DNA from: Hemibagrus wyckioides
Taxonomy: Eukaryota; Chordata; Actinopteri; Siluriformes; Bagridae
Assembly: GCF_019097595.1 (NCBI RefSeq)
Contig: NC_080720.1
Span: forward strand, 22,888,852 to 22,952,851
DNA length: 64,000 nucleotides
Reading direction: 5' to 3'
In this document: positions 10,916 through 64,000 of the stretch, piece by piece
How the letters are laid out: each line of letters begins with the position of its first letter
How positions within the stretch are numbered: the first letter of the stretch is position 1
Made by a program: the position numbers and the translations under genes
Notes under the pieces: model-generated
The model's input: the letters and a program-made list of their open reading frames with translations, nothing else
What the model was told of the DNA's origin: nothing
Database searches by the model: none

Positions 10916-11249
10916 CAGTGGTGAGCCATCAGGGCCAGCAAGGCCTTCTCTGCTGGCCTAAACTGCTTCCAGTAGTGTATATTTATGATGATTATTTATC
11001 CAATCATATTTCAGCCAGTGGCTGACATCATGTGTTGCCAGGGTGAAAGAAATTTGCCTTAAGGCCTTCAGAATCAATAGTGCATGTGCCTGTAGCTTAA
11101 AATAAGTGACAATGAAATTGTTACATTAACCAATCAGATTTCAAGTTGGCGTCACTGGGGCCATCTAGCAGGCATACGATTATGTCAGCAATTTCCTGTC
11201 CTTTGATTGGATAATTGGAGTAGTCAGAGGCAGCGAACCGCACAAACTA

Positions 11250-11294
<45 letters not shown>

Positions 11295-11552
11295 CACTCA
11301 CAATGGCTGACAGAGGAGAAGAAATCGATTTGGTCACAGACATTCTTACAAATGCATTTTCAAGGTGGACTGTAATAAAACTGCGCATTCCTTGTGAGGT
11401 GTGAAATACTGTAGCCTAATTTCTTTTTTACTTTGCTATTTAATGGTTGATTAGTATCTATTGGTGTGGCATCATAATGATGGAATAGAGGTGGATTAAT
11501 TCAGGAAGGACACTAGTGAAGGCCTAGGTGTGAAATGCATGGCCCGCCACTG
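10916..11552 (+). mobile_element. Non-autonomous hAT element with perfect 8-bp target duplication
   Basis: Begins CAGTGGTGAGCCAT and ends GGCCCGCCACTG, and is flanked by CCTTTTAT at 10908-10915 and 11553-11560. The 637-bp unit contains (AT)n at about 11252-11290. It also has a short frame from 11303 reading MADRGEEIDLVTDILTNAFS, which looks like the start of a transposase-type protein before it is cut short. The exact duplication suggests a fairly recent insertion. Confidence 0.85.
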
Positions 11553-11644
11553 CCTTTTATAATATGTGAGGCTCTGAAACAAACAAAGGAGGGTGGGTAA
11601 GTTTATGCATGCAAAATAACAGAACAACAAAGAAACAATATTAT

Positions 11645-13400
11645 TATTCCCCTTGATGCAAGCTGTAACATCACCATCAGTGTTGAGCCCTCACCTGAGT
11701 ATTAGCCCCACCACCAAAGAAACACTTCCAGGATGTAAGCGGCGTGCTCACCACGCCGCAATGCGAAGTATCATTATAGCTGTTTGCTACTGTGTGACTC
11801 AAATATACATGTTTAGGACATTGGTTTATGGACTTTTGGTCATCGAGATTGGTTTTGCGATTCAGACCCATTGCTGAGAGTGTCGGTTCTTACGTTACTG
11901 GATTATTGCCTGTTTACTATTTTCAAACTTGGGGCCTCCTGGTGGTCCAGTGGCAGGATCCCGCACTCTCATTGCCGCGGCCCGGGTTCGATTCCTGGGC
12001 GGGGCGCCACCCCAGCCACTGAAGAGTTGACTCTTAGTGCCAGCCCCAAGGAGGGTAGCGACAGGAAGGGCATCCGTTGTAAAAGATGCGCCAAATCACA
12101 CAGGTTGATTGATTCACTACAAACAGCAGACCCTGCAAGTGTGCGGGACAAACGCTAAGAAAAAAAAAAAAAAAACTATTTTCAAATTTGGAATTACCCA
12201 CATCGTTCTACTCATTGATCCAACCCCACCTGCCGCTGGTGAGTCTTCACAGAATACTTCACCACCAATCGATCCAGCAGAACATGCTCACCTTCAGGGA
12301 ACGATCATCCGCATGTACCAGGATCAGCTGGCTGCCCTACAAGCCGCCGCGATACCGCAGCAACAAAGTGCGTCAGCGGCTGACCCTCCCACAACCCCAA
12401 CCAGCGCTATGCATGGTGAGCTGGTGCATATGGCTCTCCTGGACATGTTTGATGGCTCCGCAGATCGCTGTTGTGGAATTTTGCAGCCGTGTGAAAACTT
12501 TTTCCCTCATCTACCGGAAGTGTACCATGAGGAGATTACTAAATGTGTTTTCCTCCTCTCACTGCTCACCGGGAGAGCCCTCGATTGGGCGTCAGCTGTG
12601 TGGGACAGTGACCCCCAGGTAAAGACCTCCTTTACATATTTTGTGGGACAAATTAGAGAGGTTTTTGAATATCCTGTGGGGGGCATGATGTGTCTGTACA
12701 GCTGCTCAAACTGCGCCAGGTTTTGGAGCCAGCTGCTGAATTTGCGGTAAAATTCAGCACTCTAGCTACTCAGAGTGGCTGGAATGATTCCGCACTCCTG
12801 ACTGTGTTCAGGACAACTTGTTGCATCAGAGAAGCTGTATCCCAAGCCAACGACCCAAGCAGCCCACACTAGGGGTCGAGGGGAACCTCGGAGAGGACAT
12901 TGAGCCTATGCAGTTATGGCAAACACGCACTACACAAGGGGAGCATCAATGCCAGGAGCACTTATGCCTGTGTTTTGGCTGTGGGGGATCGTGCAATAGA
13001 CCTGTTACCTCATGAAATGCTGCCAAAATGCTCTCGCTGCCCAAAACCCAAGCCATGGATGACTACATAGAAACCCTCACTGTGGGTTACATTTGTCCCT
13101 CAACCTCACCGGCCACCGCGGGCTTCTTCTTCGTAGAAAAGAAGGATGGTCGACTGAGACCAAGTATTGATTACAGAGGACTCAACGCAATCACTGTAAG
13201 TTAGCAATACCCACTTCCGCTAGTCCCGACAGCACTGAAGCAATTACGAGAAGCCCGAATCTTCACAAAACTAGATCTGCGCAGCACCTACAACATGAGA
13301 CATGTGCGTACAGTGTTGAATCGCTTGCTCCAGCATAGACTATTCTGAAAGTGGAGAAATGTGAGTTTCACCAGGACACTATTTCGTTTTTGAAGGTCTA
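11645..13400 (+). pseudogene. Ty3/Gypsy retrotransposon remnant (gag and RT fragments)
   Basis: The gag-like frame (about 12190-12720) includes [20 protein letters not shown] and [20 protein letters not shown], typical of Gypsy gag. A degraded zinc-knuckle-like CFGCG follows near 12970. Farther on (about 13080-13275) another frame gives [21 protein letters not shown] and [11 protein letters not shown], the first reverse transcriptase blocks with the catalytic Asp of LDLR. A stop follows ITVS, and most of RT, RNase H and integrase are absent. A SINE has inserted near its 5' end. Confidence 0.8.
11933..12174 (+). mobile_element. tRNA-derived SINE with 17-bp target duplications
   Basis: Has an A-box-like TGGTCCAGTGG (about 11941-11951) and a B box GGTTCGATTCC (about 11985-11995), and ends in a run of A. 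ACTATTTTCAAACTTGG at 11916-11932 recurs at 12175-12191 with one mismatch. It is therefore a retroposed insertion, here into the Gypsy remnant. A diverged relative lies at 55500-55725. Confidence 0.85.
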
Positions 13401-15773
13401 TCCATGTGCGTTCTTCTCACAGAAGTTAACCCCAGATGTTCTGACAGAAAATAAGAGCAACTTACACATCAGCAATGTCAACTGTAAAACGAATCTGAAC
13501 TTATTTTGGAATTCTTACATTTTTTCCCACTTCATACATTTCAACAGAACAGAAATTAGTCATTTTTTCCAAGCCATTCAAAGTACATTCACAGTAATTC
13601 CTAAAGTCTTTTTAGATGCACAATCATGAAGGTGCATTTCAGTTTTGGCACATTTTGCCTTAGCCTAAAGAATGGCTCAGTAAGAATTAGAGCTAAAATT
13701 GTGTGGGTAGAAATAACCCCATCCATGTTGCATTTGTTGAGATTAAGGATCCAAATGCTGAAAAGCCCTATATCAGTTTTAAATTTTAAAAACTTGAGCT
13801 ATCAACATTCACTGTGGAGCAACTGAAATCTTGTAGTTGTCATTTAAATTGAAAGTTCTCATTTACATCAGTATAGTGTGCTTCCTCTGCAACAAATTCT
13901 GCCTGTGGAAGATTGACCTTTTGATAAATATTAAAAATGCATAATTCATAATGTTTTATAATGTAATAAATTTGCTAATATTATGTCTAGAGGAATGTCT
14001 ATTATGTCTGAATAATAATTTCACCTTTTAATACTTTACTATCTGTGACTTTGTTAAGGGTTCCATGGATATCAAAGTCAACACATCTGACCCAATCACT
14101 GTCCACTGTCTTGGTTGCCAGTTTCCCTGTTCCTAATATCACTATTTAAAAACTGCATAAAAACACATGAAACCTGTCTAATATATTCTTGTATATAAAA
14201 TTAGAATATAAAATAAAATAGAATATAAAATTTTTCTACTTTTTATTAGGCTTTTCAGTAGATCACACTTTTCTTTTTTGCAGTCTTTACACACTTTAAC
14301 AATGCGAGGATGAATACAATTTCTTTGAAATGATGCCATATTGATACTGGGCTATGTTGAGATTGTTTCTTTCTTATTTTCATTACATTGGCTAGCTATC
14401 AAAATGTGCACTGTACATGTTTTATTAACAATAAAAAAGTTAAAATATACAAGAAACCCCAAAACAGAGGCAAATTATATGGTACAGAATTTCATAGGTT
14501 AATTTTTTGCAGTATATAACTACAATACATGGACATTATGTGAAGAACCTGACAACATTGTTCATGGAACAAATAGCATTCATTAAATAATTATTCCATT
14601 TGAAGATACATGGTTTGGTTTTAACCTGACCAAACACTGCCTTACCATAGTTTTCAAAAAATAAAAGTACATGTGCACAGAGAATGATTGCATGCTGTGC
14701 ACTGGGCTGCATATCCTTGCAGGGCTCCCCTAAAATAGAAAATTTCATTAGTTTTTAAAACATATTATGAAACATACCATTTATACAATACTGTACAAAA
14801 GTCAGCTATTCAGTTACACTGCTTTTAGTACTTATTGCTTGTTATTTGGTGGCAAACAGTAATGGTTTTCTGATAAATATATTTTTCCATCATTATTGTT
14901 TATTATTGTTATTGCTCATAAATCACACAAAGATCTTCAACAGTAAAAACAGTATGAGATCTGAAAATATTTACTTTATAATATTGAATTTTAATATTGA
15001 CCTTTAATATTGAAGTCAACGGAATTTTGCACTTTACCTGGATGTCAAAAGTTCCTCCTTGACACATGAGTACTGTTCCAGCATCAATTTCAACTGCATG
15101 CACGACTATATGCATCATCCTTGTGTTTCCTAAGGATGTTAAACCAAATATCCAGTTATTGACTTGTCTTCCATGACTTGTTTGAGACTCTTAGTGGCAT
15201 GGTGGGTCAGAATGGCAAAAAAAGAAAGAAAAGAAACACAATGTTAAAAAAGAACCCAAAATCAATAGAGTTGGCTGAAATGACAAAGGGTTTGAAGGTC
15301 AGCACTTGTGGTCCCTCGGAGCAGATAATACCAGAACATAATCAATCTCATCTGATTTAATCTGTTCCTCTATCTAGGCTCGTTTTTCTCTCCTCTCCTG
15401 GTCAGTTCTTTTCATTTTCTAGCCAGTGATTGCATGTTCCCCTAGAAACTTGGTGAAATGAATGAGGATCAATTCAGAGTGTTGATAGGGTGAGGAGAGA
15501 ACTTGCATGCTCAGGTCAAGAGAGAATGAACTTCTATTAGATGTAAAACATTTAAAAACAACAGCTAATAGGGTCAGGCCAAAATCATTTACATTACAGT
15601 CAAGCACCTACACAACCTGTCCATATGATGCTGAATATCAGCATTTAGTAATAAGATGCTATCTACCAAATGTTCACTCAGAAGACAGATTAATGTAACA
15701 ATCATCATGTGATTAGTTATATATGGATCATTGTTATTTGAAAATAAATTGGAAAATTATGTACAGTATTAGA
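13400..15773. other. Intergenic, no gene seen
   Basis: AT-rich sequence with only short unsupported frames on both strands. No TIR, LTR or SINE landmark was recognised. Confidence 0.5.
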
Positions 15774-16135
15774 GTGGCACAGTGGCTTAGTCGTTAGCAT
15801 GTTTGCCTCACACCTCCAGCGTCCTGGGTTTGAGTATCGCTCCCGCTCACTGTGTGTGTGGAGTTTGCATGTTCTCCCCATGCTTGGTGGTTTCTCCGGG
15901 TGCTCCGGGTTCCAAAGTTGTCCAAAGACATGCTACTAGGTTGATTGGAGTCTCTAAATTGCCCGTAGCGTGTTAATGCGTGTGTGAATTAGTGTGTGTG
16001 TGTGTGTGTGCCCTGCGATGGGTTGGCACTCCATCCAGGGTGTACCCTGCCTTGATGCCCAATGACGCCTGAGATAGGCACAGGCTCCCAGTGACCCAAG
16101 TATAGATCGGATAAGCGGTACAGACAATGAAATTA
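15774..16135 (+). mobile_element. tRNA-derived SINE with conserved central block (V-SINE-like)
   Basis: Starts GTGGCACAGTGGCTTAGTCG, followed by the B-box-like GGGTTTGAGTATCG. It then has the characteristic GTGGAGTTTGCATGTTCTCC block and a 3' part with GATGGGTTGGCACTCCATCC. It ends near GCGGTACAGACAATGAAATT. This layout is that of the widespread fish SINE with a conserved centre. A (GT)n lies inside at about 15993-16010. Decayed relatives occur at 54080-54240 (+) and 56740-56865 (-). Confidence 0.85.
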
Positions 16136-17899
16136 AATGAAAAATGTACAGTATTCACAGTATAACATAGCTATAGATACTGTATAAGTATTGTTACATA
16201 GTATCAGTTATATAATTAAAATGTTAAAACCATTATTTAGCTTATAAATATGCATACAAAAACAAGGAGAATTATAAGACCTCCATATCCTGGAAAAAGA
16301 GGATAATAATAGCTATTATTATCTCAGTACAGAACACCATGCAGAAGCATGCACATACTTTCACTGTAATGGTTCTCATACATCCATTCAATTATAATGG
16401 TGTATTTGTTCATTAAGATCTCAAACATATGGACCACTTTACCTTTAGTAAATTCCTAAAGTTTATTGCAAGCTTTTAGCAAATCTAGGGATAAGAAACA
16501 TCTTGGCTTTTTTCATCTTAAAATGGTTAGAGATGTGGATAGCACAGGGAAAGTGAAAGACTATTAGAGGATCCTGAAGAAAATAAAGCTCTGCGGCAAT
16601 CAGCATGGCATCGTTGATTAACCCCTGTAAATTGGCACTGAGCCCTGCACAGACTTTTTTTCTTGCTAAAGTCCAGTGCCAAACCAGTTTAAAGCTTTTA
16701 ATTTGTAAGTGGGCACACTTAAATTGAGAAATGAAGCAATTGTTTAACCAGATTTTGCCACTTGAATAAAAGCATTTGCCATTGACACATCTTCTTCAAA
16801 AATTTATTCATACATTGATACCCTTTAATTCACATTTTTCCATAATGACATATATTAAAAAAGGATATAGAACTTTAATATACCAACTAGAATATAGACG
16901 TCATCACGAATTCCAAGTTTCGGAAAATAATTTTGCTGATTTGGACACCAGTTAATGAAATTTGAAAATTTAAATTTTCCAAGAACCCTATTATATACTG
17001 TCTACATAAAACAACTTATAAAGATTAAATAGAACTTGCTTGCAATACATGCATCAAGCTAGTGACCCAATGATCACCAAACTGCCAACTGTTTTATCCT
17101 TATTTTTGATGTTTTTTCCAGGCATGTACTGTAGCTTCTTTCAGTAATTATTATTCAGAATATCATCAGAACTCAACAAAATAATTACAGTATAGGGAGC
17201 CCATTGGACAAATTACAATTATCCATAATTACATCTTAACATTGTGTTTAATGTGGAATTGCTGAAAAGTCAAGATGTTAATCAAAAATTATCTGAGCAA
17301 TTTCAGCAAAGAAAATATACTATTTCAGTAATTAATGAATGGATTTTAATAATAGTTTTTTGTTTGCTTACAATTAATAAATATAGGCATACTGTTTAGA
17401 TATATTTTGCATCATTCCAACTATTCTAGGTGCCAGAGTTGGGAGTTGGGAAACCTCAGCTATAAATGACATCTATTGAATAGAGTAATAATATCACTAA
17501 AATTACTCTGATTAATAAATAAATAAATAAATATATAAAATTCAGTGTCAAAATGCTAGAGCAAATTTATTTACCATATTCATGGTAAGAGATTAAAGTA
17601 ACTAAAGCATAGCTTGGATGTGTTTAGTTGAAATGTACTGGATTCTTTGGACAGATTGTACGCATCACCTCAGAAACACAGATTTGATCAAATATATCAC
17701 CTTTTATTATATCGACATGTAATCCTCTTTGGAGATAAACAGTGTAAAAATGAAATACAGGTGTAGGTTTGTAGGTTTCTTATCAAGGTAGTATTGCAGT
17801 CCATACACGTAGAACTAATACTTTTAGCACAATCCAAACAGTGCCTTTGGCAACAGATGTGTATTTAGATGTTACAGCTACAAGCAAAGCCAGGTTTCT

Positions 17900-17945
<46 letters not shown>

Positions 17946-18187
17946 CCACTCTCTCTGGAGACTATCATAGTAGTGTGTCGACACAAAATATCGGCTGCTG
18001 TGGATCAGCTGTGAGCCTGCGGGACTGGGATTCTGCCTGTGCTTATTTGGATGAATGAATTATTAATGCGCTACTGATTTTCCTCAAGCTCCAGTTTTGC
18101 TGCTAGATTTTCCAACAGACTTTCAGTGTATGTAGTACTGCACTTCACTGCAGCACTGAAACCTCTTACTGCCTCTCTTTTTTTCAG
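16136..18187. other. Region upstream of contactin; holds a (CT)n tract
   Basis: The contactin promoter and any non-coding 5' exon should lie here or further upstream. A (CT)n run occupies about 17901-17939. The interval 17990-18120 is less AT-rich and could be transcribed UTR, but no core promoter element is convincing. Minus-strand frames across the CT run are repeat artefacts. Confidence 0.45.
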
Positions 18188-18277
18188 ACAACAGAAGCTG
18201 ATTGACTTCACACTAGAACTTTGCTCAAGAATTTTGGACGGGTAATAAAAGTGAAAGAGTTACTTTGGATAAAGAAG
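18188..18277 (+). other. Probable 5' UTR part of first coding exon of contactin
   Basis: A pyrimidine tract ending in CAG at 18187 looks like a splice acceptor, so the coding start may lie in an internal exon with a separate upstream 5' UTR exon. In-frame stops lie between this point and the ATG at 18278. The ATG has an A at -3. No TATA box or transcription start could be fixed by eye. If the acceptor is not used, the UTR simply extends further upstream. Confidence 0.5.
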
Positions 18278-62176
<43,899 letters not shown>

Positions 62177-62360
62177 GTAAGGATTCCCTCATTCAATAAA
62201 GTTAGCATTATGCAAAACTTGACAAAAAACTTGACTTTAAGCCTGATAAAAAAAAATGGGAAATTGAAATGCAATACAGTAGAATAAAAGCAAGGACAAA
62301 AATAAATAAGTAATTAAATAAATGTATAAAAATATTATATAAAACAATTTTAAATGAAAA

Positions 62361-62404
62361 TTATATAGTGTAGTGACAGTTGGTCATAATGTTATAGCTG
62401 ACTG

Positions 62405-62457
<53 letters not shown>
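62361..62457. repeat. Tc1 3'-end scrap and (AT)n, intron 21
   Basis: GGTCATAATGTTATAGCTGA matches the 3' terminus of the Tc1 family at 31105-31905. It runs into about 25 AT units at 62408-62457, the insertion site of the next element. Confidence 0.7.
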
Positions 62458-62460
<3 letters not shown>

Positions 62461-62739
62461 TGTTGCTTGAAAGTTTGTCAACCTTTTGAACTGTTCAGAC
62501 TTTTCTGTTGTTTTAACTTGATTTTCTTATATTATCATCACCTGCTTTTTAGAAATTAAATGTCAGATGTATGTTGATCAATTGCATATGTTTGTTTAGA
62601 GGGAATTTTGTGAGTAGCCAAAAACTACATGAAAGATTGAATTATTGTATGTGCAAAAGTAAGTGAAGCCTTTTATTTAGTAGCTTGTGGCACCTCCTTT
62701 TGCACCCATTACTTCAACCAATCATCTACTGTAACCACT

Positions 62740-63703
62740 GGCCAGTCTCTCACATCTGTCTCTGGGGATTTTTGCCCACTCCTCCTTGCAGAACTCAGCC
62801 AGTTGAGAGAGGTTGGAAGGACATCTGCCACAACATTTCAATTGGATTGAGATCCGGACTCTGACTAGGCCAAACAAGAGTGTGAATCTTCTTTCTTTTA
62901 AGCCATTCCTTGGTGGATTTGCTTGAATGATTAGGTTCGTTGTCTTGTTGCATGACCCACTTTTGGCCCAGCTTCAGCTCTCTGACTGATGGCAGGAGAT
63001 TCTCTTCAAGAATTTGTTGATAGGTCTAAGAATTCAAGTTTCCCTGTATAATATGGAGTTGCCCTGGAAAAGCAGCCCCAGACCTTCAAATTTCCACCAC
63101 AATGCTTCACTGTTGGGAGGAGGTTCTTTTCTTGGAATTCAGTGTTGGCTTTTCTCCAAACATGGCGGCATTAATTATGACCAAATAAATCTATTTTGGA
63201 CTCATCTGTCCAAAGAATGGACTTCCAAAAGGCCTCTGGTTTGTCCAATGCAGCTTTGTTCTTTTTTGAGAACAGAGGCTTCTTTCTAGCAAACCTCCCA
63301 TAAATGTCATGTATGTTCAATTTTCGTCTGATTGTAGACGCATGTACATTTACCCCAGATGCTACCAGAGAGGTCTGCAACTCTCTAGAGGTGATGTGTG
63401 GGTTGGCCTTTACCTCATTTATTATTTTTCTGGTGCTTCTTGATGATAGTTTTGATGGGCGTCCAATTCTTGGCAGAGTTGTGGTCATGTTGAATGCCCT
63501 CCATTTGTAAATGTTGAATGTACATTTGTACATGTTGAATGCCCTCCATTTGTACATGTGTACATTTGTACAGTGGATGGATGGAGTTGGAATCTCTTGG
63601 AGATGGTCTTATAGCCTTCACCAGACTGATGGACTGTCACCACCTCCTTCCTGATGTCCTCAGATATCTCCTTTCCTCTTGGCATTGTTTGACCTCTTGG
63701 CAC
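62740..63703 (-). pseudogene. Tc1-like transposase pseudogene, minus strand
   Basis: N-terminal frame: RGKEISEDIRKEVVTVHQSG and YKTISKRFQLHPSTVQ. The next frame (63171-63557) carries YKWRAFNMTTTLPRIGRPSK, then INEVKANPHITSRELQTSL and ILWTDESKIDLFGHN with the first catalytic Asp. The complement of the SPDLNPIE block is at about 62836-62865 as TTGGATTGAGATCCGGACTC. A short tandem duplication (separate entry) and frameshifts break it. Confidence 0.85.
63488..63575. repeat. Minisatellite inside the transposase linker
   Basis: TTGAATGCCCTCCATTTGTA occurs twice and is separated by the variant TTGAATGTACATTTGTACA. On the minus strand this repeats the linker YKWRAFNM, as YKWRAFNM-YKCTFNI-YKWRAFNM. 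Confidence 0.8.
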
Positions 63704-64000
63704 TACAGTGGTTTGGTTGGTTTCCTCTCTCTTTTAATCAGTGTTGCCCAAACCCTTCCTAAGGATGTCTAATTTGATTGGTCTGCTTAACTGATTGATT
63801 AAGCACCCAAATGTGTTTCACCTGAATCTGTTACCCACTTGACTTTACCAATGCAGCTCGGACTTCACTTACTTTTGCACATACAATAATTCAATCTTTC
63901 ATGTAGTTTTTGGCTACTCGCAAAATTCACTCTGAACAAACATATGCAATTGATCAATAACATCTGACATTTAATTTATAAAAATCAGGGGATGATAAGA

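Larger units (their letters stand above)
62456..64000 (-). mobile_element. Tc1-like transposon with long TIRs, running off the window
   Basis: The left TIR, about 62456-62680, includes AAAACTACATGAAAGATTGA and TATGTGCAAAAGTAAGTGAA. Its complement is at 63865-64000, so the inverted repeat is at least 130 bp long and its outer end is cut by the window edge. The left end abuts the (AT)n tract. The transposase gene inside is on the minus strand. Confidence 0.88.

Overview
This is nuclear DNA of a ray-finned fish, probably a teleost. Coding exons are small and bounded by GT-AG sites. Introns are AT-rich and full of microsatellites. The dispersed repeats (Tc1/mariner, hAT, DIRS and Gypsy elements, tRNA-derived SINEs) are those typical of fish. 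I cannot name the species; an otophysan such as a catfish would fit, but that is a guess.

The only host gene I can support is a contactin on the + strand. It spans 18278 to 62176 in 21 coding exons and continues past the right edge. Splicing the exons gives an uninterrupted frame of 2983 nt (994 residues plus one base): signal peptide, six Ig-like domains each with its cysteine pair, and four fibronectin type III domains. The only missing part is the last exon, which should carry the GPI-anchor signal. The protein is a neuronal cell-surface adhesion molecule of the CNTN3/CNTN4/CNTN6 clade. CNTN4 is the best overall match by memory, but some exons look more like CNTN3 or CNTN6, so the paralogue is not settled.

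Positions 1 to 18187 are gene-free flank built from mobile elements. They hold two opposed copies of a long-inverted-repeat element (one split by a solo LTR), a 1200-bp TIR element with internal tandem repeats, a hAT element with a BED-finger remnant and a perfect 8-bp target duplication, and a palindromic cluster of Tc1 and hAT pieces. Next come a second hAT element with a perfect 8-bp duplication, a Gypsy remnant carrying a SINE, and a second type of SINE.

The introns hold further elements. Intron 5 has three Tc1/mariner-type elements end to end in TA repeats. Intron 6 has a DIRS-order retrotransposon nested between the two ends of a hAT-like MITE. Introns 11 and 12 have inverted copies of one Tc1 family on either side of exon 12, one with telomere-like repeats inside it. 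The last intron has a Tc1 element with long TIRs that runs off the window. All transposase and polymerase genes seen are broken.

I found no undescribed molecular system. The more unusual features are the telomere-like patch replacing part of a transposase gene, the tandem 6-nt splice acceptors of contactin exon 8, the nested DIRS element with 3' direct repeats, and the opposed long-TIR pair with repetitive termini.
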